A DNA stretch of 64,000 nucleotides from Hydrogenophaga sp. (GCF_011772445.1 NZ_WVZN01000044.1:129305-193304); one strand, 5' to 3'. Shown: positions 37,624 through 47,624, counted from the first letter of the stretch. A program made the numbers and translations. The notes: generated by a model from the sequence alone, not told the origin.

Positions 37624-38915
37624 ACGCCTTCCCTCTTGAACCGATCGAAAAGGCCAGCGTCGACGAGTTGCGCGCGCTGCAACTCAAGCGCCTGCGCGCC
37701 ACGCTGGCCCACGCCTACGCCAACTCGCCGGTCTACCGCGCCAAGTTCGATGCCGCGGGTGTGCACCCCGACGATTGCCGATCGCTCGACGACCTGGCGA
37801 AGTTCCCCTTCACCACCAAGGCCGACCTGCGCGACAACTACCCCTTCGGCATGTTCGCCGTGCCGCGCGAGCGGTGCGTGCGCATCCACGCCTCCAGCGG
37901 CACCACCGGCAAGCCCACGGTGGTCGGCTACACCCAGCGGGACATCGACACCTGGGCGAACGTGGTGGCGCGCAGCATCCGCGCCAGCGGCGCGCGCCCC
38001 GGCGACCTGGTGCACGTGAGCTACGGCTATGGCCTCTTCACCGGTGGCCTGGGCGCGCACTACGGTGCGGAAAAGCTGGGCCTGACGGTGGTGCCCTTCG
38101 GCGGTGGCCAGACCGAGCGCCAGGTGCAGCTGATGCAGGACTTCCGGCCCGACATCATCATGGTCACGCCGAGCTACATGCTGGCCATCGCCGACGAATT
38201 CGAGCGCCAGGGCCTGGACCCGCGCGACAGCAGCCTGCGCATCGGCATCTTCGGCGCCGAGCCCTGGACAAACGACATGCGCCTGGCCATCGAGCGGCGC
38301 ATGGGCATCGACGCGGTGGACATCTACGGCCTGAGCGAGGTGATGGGCCCCGGCGTGGCCAACGAGTGCGTGGAGACCAAGGACGGCCCGACCATCTGGG
38401 AGGACCATTTCTATCCCGAGATCATCGACCCCGAGACGGGCGAGGTGCTGCCCGATGGCGAGCTGGGTGAGCTGGTGTTCACCAGCCTGACGAAAGAGGC
38501 GCTGCCCATCATCCGCTACCGCACGCGCGACCTCACGCGCCTGCTGCCAGGCACGGCGCGCACCATGCGCCGCATGGAGAAGATCACCGGCCGCAGCGAC
38601 GACATGATGATCGTGCGCGGCGTGAACGTGTTTCCCACGCAGATCGAGGAGCTGATCCTCAAGCGCAGCGCACTCACGGCGCACTACCAGTGCGTGCTGA
38701 CGCGCGAAGGCCCCATGGACTGCCTGACCGTGCGCGTGGAGACGCGCCCGGGCCTGTCGCCCGAGGCCGAGGAGGCGCGCGGTGCCGCGCGTGAACTGCA
38801 GCACGACGTGAAGACCTTCGTGGGCACGAGCATCGAGGTGGTGCTGCTGACCGAGGGTGGCGTGGAGCGCAGCCAGGGCAAGGCCAAGCGGGTGATCGAC
38901 CAACGGCCGCGATGA
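37620..38915 (+). CDS. paaK: Phenylacetate-CoA ligase
   Basis: The 431-residue adenylate-forming ligase activates phenylacetate with ATP and CoA. Motifs are IHASSGTTGKPTVVGYT (P-loop), DIYGLSEVMGPGVANEC, the adenosine-binding IRYRTRDLT and the C-terminal GRSDDMMIVRGVNVFP; the C-terminal catalytic Lys is in SQGKAKRV. The length is normal for PaaK. The epoxidase genes paaABCDE are not next to it, so the rest of the pathway must lie elsewhere. Confidence 0.96.
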   Translation: MNAFPLEPIEKASVDELRALQLKRLRATLAHAYANSPVYRAKFDAAGVHPDDCRSLDDLAKFPFTTKADLRDNYPFGMFAVPRERCVRIHASSGTTGKPTVVGYTQRDIDTWANVVARSIRASGARPGDLVHVSYGYGLFTGGLGAHYGAEKLGLTVVPFGGGQTERQVQLMQDFRPDIIMVTPSYMLAIADEFERQGLDPRDSSLRIGIFGAEPWTNDMRLAIERRMGIDAVDIYGLSEVMGPGVANECVETKDGPTIWEDHFYPEIIDPETGEVLPDGELGELVFTSLTKEALPIIRYRTRDLTRLLPGTARTMRRMEKITGRSDDMMIVRGVNVFPTQIEELILKRSALTAHYQCVLTREGPMDCLTVRVETRPGLSPEAEEARGAARELQHDVKTFVGTSIEVVLLTEGGVERSQGKAKRVIDQRPR

Positions 38916-38967
38916 ATCGCACGGCCGGAGGCGGGTTTGTGGCGAATTGAGGTCAAACCCGCTGGTC

Positions 38968-39009
38968 ACCCCCGGGGGGTATCGTTACATTCCCGGCGAA
39001 AACCCGGGA
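38968..39009 (+). promoter_or_regulatory. G-tract motif and leader hairpin before the 39014 gene
   Basis: CCCGGGGGGTATCG (38971-38984) differs by two bases from the motif at 6950-6963. A stem TCCCGG (38991-38996) / CCGGGA (39004-39009) then ends 5 bases before the ATG and would cover the ribosome site. Either could control the next gene. Confidence 0.35.
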
Positions 39010-39013
39010 TGTG

Positions 39014-39520
39014 ATGGACAAACAGCTCATCTTCTTCAAGACGGAGCAGGGCCGCGAGGCCCTGACCAGCCGCCCTGCCGGCCTCGGCCCGCGCCTGCGG
39101 TCCCTGCTGATCATGGTGGACGGCAAGCGCAGCGTGGCCGAGTTCGACAAGCTGCTGGGGGCCGACGCGGCCCCCTTGCTGGAGCAACTGGCCGCGCAGG
39201 GCTGGGTGGAGAGCGACGCGGCGGCGACGGGCGCGGCGCTCAACGGCGCCGGTGGCGCCGTGGCTGCCGTGCCCGTGCTCACCGACGCCGTGTCCGCCGC
39301 GCCGGCATTGCCCTTCGCCGACGCGCGCCGCCTGGTGGTGCGCTTCGTCAACGACCAGCTCGGCCCCATGGGCGAGTCGCTGGCCATGCGCATCGAGGGC
39401 TGCAAGACGCCGGCCGATCTGCAGGCCATCCTGCCGCGCGTGCGCGACGGCCTGCTGAACTTCAAGAACGCCGCGACGGTGGCGCAGTTCGATCAGGACG
39501 TGGCCTCGCGCCTGCCCTGA
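39014..39520 (+). CDS. Hypothetical protein
   Basis: The 168-residue product starts MDKQLIFFKTEQGREALTSR and continues LRSLLIMVDGKRSVAEFDKLL, the pattern of small winged-helix-like N-terminal modules (inference), then LLEQLAAQGWVES. A Gly/Ala linker follows and then a second helical domain (FADARRLVVRFVNDQLGPMGESLAMRIEGC). No signal peptide or membrane helix is seen. I do not recognise a named family. It stands alone between paaK and a convergent peptidase gene. Confidence 0.7.
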   Translation: MDKQLIFFKTEQGREALTSRPAGLGPRLRSLLIMVDGKRSVAEFDKLLGADAAPLLEQLAAQGWVESDAAATGAALNGAGGAVAAVPVLTDAVSAAPALPFADARRLVVRFVNDQLGPMGESLAMRIEGCKTPADLQAILPRVRDGLLNFKNAATVAQFDQDVASRLP

Positions 39521-39536
39521 GTGGGGCTGGCGGCGC

Positions 39537-41339
39537 TCAGCCGCCCAGCCAGCCCGCCAGCCGCTGGGCGTCGTCCACGCCCAGGCGCAGGGCCTGTTGC
39601 TCGGCGGGCCAGTTCAGCGTCAGGCGCAGCAGCTGCCGGTCGCGCGAGACCAGGGCCGTGAGCTTCACGCGGTCGCCGCGCAGGGCATCCACGTCGTCCA
39701 GGCGGTGCACACGCCAGGCCTCGGCGGGCGCCCCGCGCCGCGCGGGCGCGAACTCCACGCCCAGCCACTCGTCACCCGCCGCGAAGCCGGCGGCCTCGGC
39801 GGCGCCGCCGCGCAGCACGGTCTTGATGGTGAGCGCGCCGCCCGCTTCGACCAGGCGCAGGCCCAGGCGCTGGGCAAGCGGGGCAGCGTCGTGCTGCACC
39901 TTGGCGCCCAGGGCCTTGAGCAGGCGCTCGGCGGGCAGGTCATCCGTGCCGTGCACCCAGGCGGCGAGTTCGCCGTCGTAGGCGCGGCCGCCCACGCGGC
40001 GCAGCGCCGCGCGCACGTCGCTCTCGCGCATCGGGCCGCCCTCGCAGCGGCGCCAGAGCTCGCGCATGAGCTCGTCCAGTGAGCCACGGCCCTCGTCGCG
40101 CAGCGTGAGGTCCAGGCACAGCGCCACCAGCGCGCCCTTGGTGTAGTAGCTCACCGTGGCATTGGGCGTGTTCTCGCCGATGCGGTAGTACTTCACCCAG
40201 GCGTCGAAGCTGGCCTGGGCCACGCTTTGCAGCAGGCGCCCGGGCGTCTGGGTCACCTGGTTGATGTTCTTGGCCACGAGCTGCAGGTAGGTGGCGTCGT
40301 CGATCAGGCCCGCGCGCCGCAGGAACAGGTCGTCGTAGTAGCTGGTGAAGCCTTCAAAAAACCACAGCAGCTCGGTGTAGTTCTCCGCGTCATAGCCGTA
40401 GCGCGCGAATTCCCTGGGCCGCAGGCGCTTGACGTTCCAGGTGTGGAAGTACTCGTGGCTGATGAGACCCAGCAGCGTGGTGTAGCCGTCGATGGCCTTG
40501 AGCGCGCGGTCCTTGGCGCCGGCACGGGGCAGGTCGCTGCGCTGGCAGATGAGGGCGGTGCTGTTGCGGTGTTCGAGGCCGCCGTAGCCGTCGCCACTGG
40601 CGTGCAGCATGAAGACGTAGCGATCGAAGGGCGGGGCGCCGTCGCCGTGCCAGAAAGCGATCTGCGCCTCGCAGATGCGGCGCGTGTCCTCGACCAGGCG
40701 TTCGGTGTCGGCCCAGCCGCCCGCGCCGGTGAGCACGAAGCGGTGCGGCACGCCACCGGCCACGAATTCGGTGCTGAAGAAGCGGCCGAGCGTGAAGGGG
40801 CAGTCGGCGAGTTCGTCGTAGTCGGCGGCGAGGTAGTCGCCAAAGCCATCGTCGTCCGTGCGAGTGGCGCCCAGGCCGCTGGCGGCTTGCCAGCCTTCGG
40901 GCGCGGCCCCGCGTTCGAGCGCGAGCGCGTGCGGCTGGTCCTCGAATCCGAGGGCGCGCAGGCAGGTGCTGGTGGCGTTGAAGAAGCCGCGCGTGGCGTC
41001 CAGGTAGGCGGTGCGCACCGAGGCGTCGAAGGCGTAGACCTGGTAGCGAAGTTCCAGCGGCTGGCCGGCGGCGCAGTCGGCCTGCCAGCGGTGTTTGTCG
41101 AGCTGTTTGAGGGCCACCGCCTGGCCGTCCTGGTGCGCGCTCAGGTCCTGCAGGTGCTGGGAGAACTCGCGCACCAGGTAGCTGCCGGGAATCCACACCG
41201 GCAAAGCGAAGCGCTGTCCGGCGGCGGGCCGGTCGACGGTGAGCGTGACCGCGAGCAGGTGGCTGTGCGGGTTCTCCACCGCGATGCGGTAGTGAACGGC
41301 GGCGGCCGCGCGGCGCGGGGAACGGCGCCCTTGGCTCAT
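39537..41339 (-). CDS. M61 family glycyl aminopeptidase-like protease with PDZ domain
   Basis: The 600-residue protein matches peptidase family M61. The N-terminal beta domain (PVWIPGSYLVREFSQHL) is followed by the zinc motif HEYFHTWNVKRLRP near residue 300 with the downstream Glu in WFFEGFTSYYDDLFLRRAG. A C-terminal PDZ domain (GLRLVEAGGALTIKTVLRGG) completes it. No signal peptide is evident, so it is likely cytosolic. Its ATG overlaps the dsbC stop (ATGA), so the two are translated together from the dsbC side. Confidence 0.92.
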   Translation of the reverse strand: MSQGRRSPRRAAAAVHYRIAVENPHSHLLAVTLTVDRPAAGQRFALPVWIPGSYLVREFSQHLQDLSAHQDGQAVALKQLDKHRWQADCAAGQPLELRYQVYAFDASVRTAYLDATRGFFNATSTCLRALGFEDQPHALALERGAAPEGWQAASGLGATRTDDDGFGDYLAADYDELADCPFTLGRFFSTEFVAGGVPHRFVLTGAGGWADTERLVEDTRRICEAQIAFWHGDGAPPFDRYVFMLHASGDGYGGLEHRNSTALICQRSDLPRAGAKDRALKAIDGYTTLLGLISHEYFHTWNVKRLRPREFARYGYDAENYTELLWFFEGFTSYYDDLFLRRAGLIDDATYLQLVAKNINQVTQTPGRLLQSVAQASFDAWVKYYRIGENTPNATVSYYTKGALVALCLDLTLRDEGRGSLDELMRELWRRCEGGPMRESDVRAALRRVGGRAYDGELAAWVHGTDDLPAERLLKALGAKVQHDAAPLAQRLGLRLVEAGGALTIKTVLRGGAAEAAGFAAGDEWLGVEFAPARRGAPAEAWRVHRLDDVDALRGDRVKLTALVSRDRQLLRLTLNWPAEQQALRLGVDDAQRLAGWLGG

Positions 41340-42055
41340 TTGGCCTTGGCGCTCTTGAGCAGGGTCTCGAGGCGCTCGGCGTCGATGGCACCCGGCACGC
41401 GCGTGCCGTCGACGAAGAAGATGGTGGGCGTACCGTTGATGCGCAGCTCGCGCCCAAGGGCGACGTTGCGCTCCACGGCGGCGGTGTCGCAGCTGGCGCC
41501 GGGAATGGCGGTGCCGCGCAGCATCCAGTCGAGGTAGGTCTTGCCCTTGTCCTTGGCGCACCAGAGCGACTGGGCCTTCTTCACCGAATCGGGGCCGAGG
41601 ATGGGGTACATGAACACGTGGATGGTCACGTCCTCGACGTCGGCCAGCGTCTTCTCCAGCCGCTTGCAGTAGCCGCAGTTGGGGTCGCTGAAGACGGCGA
41701 TCTGGCGCGTGCCCTTGCCGTGCACCACCTTGAACGAATCCTTCAGCGGCAGGCTGGAGAAATCGACCGCGCTGAGTTTTTGCGTGCGCTGTTCGGTCAG
41801 GTCCACGCGGTTGCGGGTGTCGAAGATCGAGCCCTGCATCAGGTAGTTGCCCTCGCTGTCCGAGTAGAGGAGTTCGGAGCGGTTGATGCGGATTTCCCAG
41901 ACGCCGGGGAAGGGCGTCTTGCTCACTTCTTCAATGGGCGGCAGGTTGGGCAGGCGCTCGCTCAGGTTCTTGCGGATGGTGGCTTCGTTGGCCGAGGCGG
42001 CGAAGGCCAGGCTGGCGAGCAGCGGCAGGCAGAGGGTCTTGAACGAGAGTTTCAT
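41336..42055 (-). CDS. dsbC: Thiol:disulfide interchange protein DsbC
   Basis: The 239-residue periplasmic disulfide isomerase has a signal peptide (TLCLPLLASLAFAASA), an N-terminal dimerisation domain (FPGVWEIRINRSELLYSDSEG) and a thioredoxin domain with active site CGYC in FSDPNCGYCKRLE. The cis-Pro loop is in NGTPTIFF. DsbC corrects wrong disulfides in exported proteins. It lies 41 bases after the UbiH-like gene on the same strand. Confidence 0.96.
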   Translation of the reverse strand: MKLSFKTLCLPLLASLAFAASANEATIRKNLSERLPNLPPIEEVSKTPFPGVWEIRINRSELLYSDSEGNYLMQGSIFDTRNRVDLTEQRTQKLSAVDFSSLPLKDSFKVVHGKGTRQIAVFSDPNCGYCKRLEKTLADVEDVTIHVFMYPILGPDSVKKAQSLWCAKDKGKTYLDWMLRGTAIPGASCDTAAVERNVALGRELRINGTPTIFFVDGTRVPGAIDAERLETLLKSAKAK

Positions 42056-42096
42056 GAAAGGGCCTCGGGGGAAACCGTGTGGGTGGGGCTGGCAGT

Positions 42097-43233
42097 TCAG
42101 AGCGACAGGCCCATGGCCTGGCGCGCGAACCAGCGCTTGAGCGGGCCGCTGCGGTGAAAGCCTGCGAGCCCGCGGTTGCGCAGCAACTGCACGCGCGGGT
42201 CGCTCAAGCCGAACAGCGAAAACAGGCCGTCGGTGACGAGCGACATGGCCTGGACATCGGCTGAGCGGGCGCGTTCGTAACGTCTGAGCAGTTTGGCGTC
42301 GCCGAGTTCTCGCCAGTACTCGCGGGCGTGCAGCACGCGGGCCAGTTCGGCGGCATCGGCCAGGCCCAGGTTCAAGCCCTGGCCGGCCAGCGGGTGCACG
42401 GCGTGGGCGGCGTCGCCGGCCAGGGCCACCGCGCCCTGCGGCGTGTGGGTGAACCAGCGCTGCGCGCGCGACAGTTGCAGCGGCCAGGCCTGCGGGGGCG
42501 CCAGCGGCGTGAGGGTGCCCAGGGCCCGGGCACAACGCGCCTGCACGGCCTCGGCGAAGGCCGCGGGCTCGGCCTTGAGCCATTCGTCGGCCTGCTGGGC
42601 CGGCAGCGACCACACCAGGGCGAGTTCGTGCCCATGGGCGCCGCCCATGGGCAGCAGGGCCAGCACCTCGCCGTGGGCGAACCACTGGCGCGCCACGCCG
42701 CCGTGTGGCTGTTCGGCGCGCAGCCGCGCGGCCAGGGCCTTGTGGGGGTAGGCGTGGGTGTCGTAGTCGATGCCCAGGGCCTGCCGGGTAGCGCTGTGGC
42801 GGCCCTCGCACACCACGGTCAGGCGGGCGGGCGGGGCCTCGGTGACCCGTTCGACGCCGGCGGCGAAGCCCACTGCGTCGGCCAGGCGTTGCTCCAGCGC
42901 GGGCACGTCCACGATCCAGGCGAGGGCCTCGGTGCCCAGCTCGCCGGCATCGAAGCCCAACTGCCCGCCATCGTCGCCCCAGACCTGCATGGCGCGCACC
43001 GGCGTCACGGCGCCGGGCACGGCGTCGGGCCAGGCGCGCAGGGACACCAGGAGGTCGCGCGAGGCCTTGTTCAAGGCGTAGGCGCGCACGTCGTGGGCGC
43101 GCGGGGAGGATTCGGGGGCCGCCAGGGCCACGCGCAGGCGGTCTTGCGCGAGCAGCAGGGCCAGCGCCTGGCCCACCACGCCGGCGCCGCGGATGGCCAC
43201 GTCGGCGCGTCGGGGGGAGGATGAACTGGACAT
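42097..43233 (-). CDS. UbiH/UbiF-family FAD monooxygenase
   Basis: The 378-residue protein has an N-terminal FAD fold (VAIRGAGVVGQALALLLAQ) and the C-terminal GDAAHAVHPLAGQGLNLGLAD motif, both typical of ubiquinone-ring hydroxylases. In betaproteobacteria such genes are usually annotated ubiH or ubiF-like; which ring position it uses cannot be read from the sequence. The first glycine motif GAGVVG lacks the usual third Gly order but is within family range. It is divergent from the MOSC gene over a 76-base gap. Confidence 0.85.
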   Translation of the reverse strand: MSSSSSPRRADVAIRGAGVVGQALALLLAQDRLRVALAAPESSPRAHDVRAYALNKASRDLLVSLRAWPDAVPGAVTPVRAMQVWGDDGGQLGFDAGELGTEALAWIVDVPALEQRLADAVGFAAGVERVTEAPPARLTVVCEGRHSATRQALGIDYDTHAYPHKALAARLRAEQPHGGVARQWFAHGEVLALLPMGGAHGHELALVWSLPAQQADEWLKAEPAAFAEAVQARCARALGTLTPLAPPQAWPLQLSRAQRWFTHTPQGAVALAGDAAHAVHPLAGQGLNLGLADAAELARVLHAREYWRELGDAKLLRRYERARSADVQAMSLVTDGLFSLFGLSDPRVQLLRNRGLAGFHRSGPLKRWFARQAMGLSL

Positions 43234-43309
43234 GGCGGGATTCTAGGAGCGCGGCACAATCCGGCGTTTTGCTGATACCCATACCCCGCATTCACCTACG
43301 CATCCCACC

Positions 43310-44194
43310 ATGAGCGACAACAACGACGTGCAGGCCACCATCGAGCAACTGTGGATCTATCCCGTCAAGTCCTGCGCAGGGGTGCGTCTGGAGGAGGCCG
43401 AACTGACCGACACCGGCCTGCTCTACGACCGGGCCTGGATGGTGGTCGACGAACGGGGCGAGTTCGTGACGCAGCGCGAGTTGCCGCGCATGGCGCTGAT
43501 CCAGCCCAGCTTCAAGATGGGGCAATTGGTGCTGCGCGCGCCGGGCATGCTTTCGCTGCACCTGGCCCTGGACGCGGCCGAGGACCCGGCCACCGTGCGC
43601 GTGTGGAACGACACCGTCGAGGCTTACGACATGGGCGACATCGCGGCGCAGTGGTTCAGCGATTTCCTCGGGCCGGACGCGCCGGAATCGCTCAAGCGCC
43701 TGCGCCTGGCGCGCTTCGATCCCGAGGTGCGCCGCCCCAGCGACCCGAAGTGGACCGGTGGCCGCGAGGCCGGCACCCAGTTCGCCGACGGCTTCGCGGT
43801 GTTGCTGACCAGCGCGGCCTCGCTCGATGAGCTCAACGCCCGCCTGGTGGGCGATGGTCACGCGCCTGTGGACCAGCGCCGCGTGCGACCGAACATCGTG
43901 CTCGGCGGCCTGCAGTCGCACGACGAGGACCGCGTGGGCGCGCTGACCATCACCACCGACGACGGCCCGGCCGTGATCGAACCGGTGAAACCTTGCGCGC
44001 GCTGCTCGATTCCCGACGTAGACCCCGATTCCGCGCTGCCCGGCCACGTGGTGGGCGACACGCTGCGCGGCTACCGCGCGGATGCGCGCGTGGGTGGCGC
44101 CATCACCTTCGGCATGAACGCCATCGTGCTGGAGGGCGACGGCCGCACGCTGCGCGTGGGGCAGCGCGTCAGCGCGGACTGGCGCTTCGATTGA
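43310..44194 (+). CDS. MOSC domain protein (YcbX/mARC-like)
   Basis: The 294-residue protein starts with a MOSC N-terminal beta-barrel domain (LWIYPVKSCAGVRLEEAELT, RAWMVVDERGEFVTQRELP). It ends in a MOSC domain with RPNIVLGG and EPVKPCARCSIPDVD, where the Cys is the likely molybdenum ligand. Family members bind molybdenum cofactor and reduce N-hydroxylated compounds. Its 3' end overlaps the convergent AraC gene by 26 bases. A molybdenum hydroxylase operon lies just beyond, which may be a functional link. Confidence 0.88.
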   Translation: MSDNNDVQATIEQLWIYPVKSCAGVRLEEAELTDTGLLYDRAWMVVDERGEFVTQRELPRMALIQPSFKMGQLVLRAPGMLSLHLALDAAEDPATVRVWNDTVEAYDMGDIAAQWFSDFLGPDAPESLKRLRLARFDPEVRRPSDPKWTGGREAGTQFADGFAVLLTSAASLDELNARLVGDGHAPVDQRRVRPNIVLGGLQSHDEDRVGALTITTDDGPAVIEPVKPCARCSIPDVDPDSALPGHVVGDTLRGYRADARVGGAITFGMNAIVLEGDGRTLRVGQRVSADWRFD

Positions 44195-45092
44195 GGCCGG
44201 CGGGCGCTGCGGCGCCGAACTGCGCGCGAAACTGAGCCGGCGTGAGGCCGGTGTGGGCGCGGAACTGTCGGGTGAAGTGCGGCTGGTCGGCAAATCCGCT
44301 GAGGTAGCCCACCTCGGCAAGCGAGGCCGTGCTGGCGGCGAGATGGTGCGCCGAATGGTTCAGGCGCGCCTGCGCGAGCAGGCCGCTGAAGTGCCCGCCC
44401 TGCCCGGCGAGCCGGCGCTGCAGGGTGCGCGGACTCAGGCCCATGGCCTGCGCCAGGCGCGCGAGTGTCCAGCCGCGCGCGGGGTCGGCTTGCAGCAGCG
44501 CGAGCGGGGTGGGCGCGTCGTCCACCGGCGTGGGGGCAATCGTGCCGCTCCATTGCCATTCCCAGGCGTGCAAGCGCGACGGCCATCGCGCCGTGGCGCG
44601 CCAGCCCTCGTCGAACAGCCAGGCCCGCGTGCCGCACGGCCGCGCGCGCAGACCCGACATGCCCAGCCGCTGCGTCAGCGCCAGCAGCAGGCCGACGACC
44701 AGCAGGTCCTCGGCGTCGGTGGGCGGTGCCGCGCGGCGCAGCGAGAGGTGGCGCAGACTCAGCGCCGCCGGGCCGGTGGCGCGCCCCTCGACGCGGTGGC
44801 GCGAGTGCACGAAGCGCTCCAGCCGCTGCCAGCGTTCCAGCAGATCGAAGGGGTCGCGCGCGGGGGCGAAGGCGGTCAGCAGGGGGTCGTCCGGCAGGTC
44901 GTGCACCGCCTCGCCCAGGCGCGCGACGACGCCGGGGCCGTGGGTCTGCCACAGGGCTTGCAGGTGCGCGCGCTTGTCGGGCAGCGCCACGCGGCCCAGG
45001 TGGGTGGGCGCGGCAGGGGGTGGCGCGATGCCCTGGCGGCGCAGGCCCTGCTGCACCACTCGCATCATCGCGGCCGGCGCGAAATCGTCCAT
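44169..45092 (-). CDS. AraC-family transcriptional regulator
   Basis: The 307-residue protein has an N-terminal ligand domain of the Arabinose_bd type and a C-terminal double helix-turn-helix (GWTLARLAQAMGLSPRTLQRRLAGQGGHFSGLL and EVGYLSGFADQPHFTRQFRAHTGLTPAQFR). It follows the molybdenum hydroxylase gene by 4 bases and is probably its regulator, like the AraC-type genes near isoquinoline oxidoreductase genes. The chosen start ATG 45092 fits that spacing. Confidence 0.88.
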   Translation of the reverse strand: MDDFAPAAMMRVVQQGLRRQGIAPPPAAPTHLGRVALPDKRAHLQALWQTHGPGVVARLGEAVHDLPDDPLLTAFAPARDPFDLLERWQRLERFVHSRHRVEGRATGPAALSLRHLSLRRAAPPTDAEDLLVVGLLLALTQRLGMSGLRARPCGTRAWLFDEGWRATARWPSRLHAWEWQWSGTIAPTPVDDAPTPLALLQADPARGWTLARLAQAMGLSPRTLQRRLAGQGGHFSGLLAQARLNHSAHHLAASTASLAEVGYLSGFADQPHFTRQFRAHTGLTPAQFRAQFGAAAPAGLNRSASPR

Positions 45093-45096
45093 GGCC

Positions 45097-47154
45097 TCAA
45101 GTCTGCGCCAGAACCGCCGGGTCGATGGGAAAGCGCGTGACCCGGTGTCCGGTGGCCGCGCGCACGGCGTTGGCGATCGCCGCCGCCGCGGCGACGATGA
45201 CCGTCTCGCCGGCACCGCCCGGCGCCTCGCCTTCGTCGATCAGCACCACCGCCAGGGGAGGCAGGTCGGTCATGCGCGGGATGGGTGCGCTGGCAAAGCT
45301 GTCGCTGCCCACGCCATCGGCCGCAACCACGAGCGCGTCGCTCAGGGCCATGCCCAGGCCCCACACCAGGTTGCCTTCGCACTGGGCGCGCACGGTGTCG
45401 GGGTCGATGAGGTGGCCGCAGTCGTGCGCGCAGCCCAGGCGCGTGACGCGCACGCTGCCATCGAGCGCCACCTGAACGTCGGCTACCACGGCCGCGTGGC
45501 TGAGCTGCTTGTAGGTGCCGCAGGCCACGCCGCGTCCACTGCGCGTGGCGGTCGGCGCGGCGGGCGCGTCTGCCACGGCGGCGCGAAGCGCGCGCGCCAG
45601 GCGCGGCTCGGTGATGTGGGCCAGGCGGAAGTCGACCGGGTCCAGCCCGGCGGCGCGCGCGCACTCGTCGATGGCGGATTCGATGGCCAGGCCGTTCGGC
45701 CCCGCGCCCAGCCCGCGCCAGGGGCCGGTGAACACCGGCAGGCGGGCCAATGCGAAGCGCACGTCGGCGTTCGGCACGCGGTAGGGCAGCGCGGCACCGC
45801 GCGCCACCCCGGGGTCGCCGGCCACGGTGTCGGTGATGCGCTGCAGCCAGGCCGGTACGCCGGCCGAGGTGAAGAGGATGTGGCTGCTGGCGAAGTGGTG
45901 CTGCCAGTCGACCAGCCGGCCTTCGCGCAGTCGCGCGCGCAGGCGGTGGCTGGAGGGCGGGCGATGGAAGCCCTGGCGGAACTCCTGGGCGCGGGTCCAT
46001 TGCACTTTCACGGGCGCGTGCACGGATTCGCACAGCAGAGCGGCCTCGAGCTCCACGGTGCAGATCGTCTTGCCGCCGAAGGCGCCACCGACGCGGCAGG
46101 GGTGCACGCGCACGCGATCCGCGTCGAGTCCCAGGGTCTTGCTCACCACGTCGCGCTGGTACCAGGCGTCCTGCGAGCCGACCCAGAGGTCGAGCGCGCC
46201 GTCGGTGCCCGGCACGGCCACCGCCGCGCGGGGTTCGATGGCCGCGTGGGCTGCGAAGGGAATGTCGATGCGCAGATCGACGTCCCAGGCGGGACCATCG
46301 TCCACACGGCCTTCGTCAAGCACCTCGTGCGGTGGGCGACCACGCGCGCGGTGCGCATCGATGTCGAGCAGGCGCGCGACCGTGGTGTCGTCCCGGCCGC
46401 CGCTGTCGCACAGCCAGCGCACGGCCAAGGCGGCCTCGATACGGTCGAGCGCGCCCGGCGTGCGCGCCACGATGCCCAGGCCGTCGGCCTGCGCCTGCCG
46501 CAGGCGCTTGTCGCGCACCAGGGCCACGAAGCCGGGCTCCGCCCGCGCGGCGGCCTCGTTCCAGGCCAGCGGCTGCGACGGCAGCTCGGGCGAAGTCGGC
46601 GCGCGCAGCACGCGGCCGAACAGCAGGCCGGCGGGCCGAATGTCCGCCACGTACAGCGGGGCACCGGTGACGATCTCGTGCCCGTGGACCAGCGGCAGGG
46701 GCGCGCGCGCTGGGGGGCGGCGGCGGAATGCGCGCAGGGAGGAGGCCGGCAGCGGCTCGGCGGAGAACCGCCCGTCGGTGTCGCCGCGCGCCAGGGCGTC
46801 CCGCAGCGTGGCGCAGGCCTGGGCCAGGGGCAGCGCGAAGTCGCGCACGGATTCGCTGCCCACCGTGGCGCGCACGCGGGCGGTCACCCCGGTGGCAGGC
46901 AGGGCGACCGAAACCGCCCGTGCGTCCACGCCCAGCTCGTCGGCCGCCACCTGGCGCAGCGCCGTCGCAATCTGCTGGCCCATCTCGGCGCGCGGCAACC
47001 GCAGCGTGAAGCGCCCCTCCTCGTGGTGGATCCAGCCGAGCGCGTCCTCATGGCTTGACGTCGGCCGCTTGGGAAATACCGGCAGCGTGCACCCCGGCAC
47101 GGCGAAGCTCACCGCAAGGCCAGCGCTTGCCGCCAGGAAGCCACGGCGCTTCAC
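45097..47154 (-). CDS. Molybdenum hydroxylase large subunit, IorB-like
   Basis: The 685-residue protein belongs to the xanthine-oxidase family in its two-subunit form (isoquinoline 1-oxidoreductase beta type). It has a Tat-like leader ([16 protein letters not shown]), two molybdopterin-binding regions ([36 protein letters not shown]) and the catalytic Glu in [10 protein letters not shown]. The substrate is unknown, an N-heterocycle or aldehyde being typical. The GTG start overlaps the stop of the 2Fe-2S gene (GTGA). Electrons would leave through that partner to a cytochrome, because no flavin subunit is present. Confidence 0.85.
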   Translation of the reverse strand: MKRRGFLAASAGLAVSFAVPGCTLPVFPKRPTSSHEDALGWIHHEEGRFTLRLPRAEMGQQIATALRQVAADELGVDARAVSVALPATGVTARVRATVGSESVRDFALPLAQACATLRDALARGDTDGRFSAEPLPASSLRAFRRRPPARAPLPLVHGHEIVTGAPLYVADIRPAGLLFGRVLRAPTSPELPSQPLAWNEAAARAEPGFVALVRDKRLRQAQADGLGIVARTPGALDRIEAALAVRWLCDSGGRDDTTVARLLDIDAHRARGRPPHEVLDEGRVDDGPAWDVDLRIDIPFAAHAAIEPRAAVAVPGTDGALDLWVGSQDAWYQRDVVSKTLGLDADRVRVHPCRVGGAFGGKTICTVELEAALLCESVHAPVKVQWTRAQEFRQGFHRPPSSHRLRARLREGRLVDWQHHFASSHILFTSAGVPAWLQRITDTVAGDPGVARGAALPYRVPNADVRFALARLPVFTGPWRGLGAGPNGLAIESAIDECARAAGLDPVDFRLAHITEPRLARALRAAVADAPAAPTATRSGRGVACGTYKQLSHAAVVADVQVALDGSVRVTRLGCAHDCGHLIDPDTVRAQCEGNLVWGLGMALSDALVVAADGVGSDSFASAPIPRMTDLPPLAVVLIDEGEAPGGAGETVIVAAAAAIANAVRAATGHRVTRFPIDPAVLAQT

Positions 47155-47624
47155 CGCGCCACCCCGGCCAGCGCACGGGCAGCGCGGTGCACCGCCGCGC
47201 GCACGCGCTGCTGCGTGCCGCAGCGGCACAGGTGCCCCGCCAGCGCGGCGTCGATCTGCGCGTCGCTGGGCGTCGGGTGCTCGTGCAGCAGGGCCGCCGC
47301 CGCGACGATCTGGCCGGCCTGGCAGTAGCCGCATTGGGGCACGCGCTCGTCGAGCCAGGCATGCTGGACGGGGTGCAGGCCCGTCGCGGCGCTGGCCAGT
47401 CCTTCCACGGTGGTGATGCGCCGGCCGGTGACAGCGCTGGCCGGCAGCAGGCAACTGCGCGCTGGCGCGCCGTCCACCAGCACCGTGCAGGCGCCGCAAT
47501 GGCCCTGCCCGCAGCCGTGCTTGGTGCCGACGAGGCCCAGGTGTTCGCGCAGCACCCAGAGCAGGCGCTCGTCGTGCCAGGCGGGCGCGATGGCCTGGCG
47601 CTGTCCATTGATGTCGAGTTCCAT
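47151..47624 (-). CDS. 2Fe-2S subunit of the molybdenum hydroxylase, IorA-like
   Basis: The 157-residue protein has the plant-type 2Fe-2S motif ([16 protein letters not shown] ... SCLLPA) and the second, all-helical 2Fe-2S site ([10 protein letters not shown] ... LCRCGT), as in IorA and other small subunits of xanthine-oxidase family enzymes. ATG 47624 follows GGAGACCCGCC. It is the first gene of the operon and is divergent from ychF over 126 bases. Confidence 0.92.
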   Translation of the reverse strand: MELDINGQRQAIAPAWHDERLLWVLREHLGLVGTKHGCGQGHCGACTVLVDGAPARSCLLPASAVTGRRITTVEGLASAATGLHPVQHAWLDERVPQCGYCQAGQIVAAAALLHEHPTPSDAQIDAALAGHLCRCGTQQRVRAAVHRAARALAGVAR

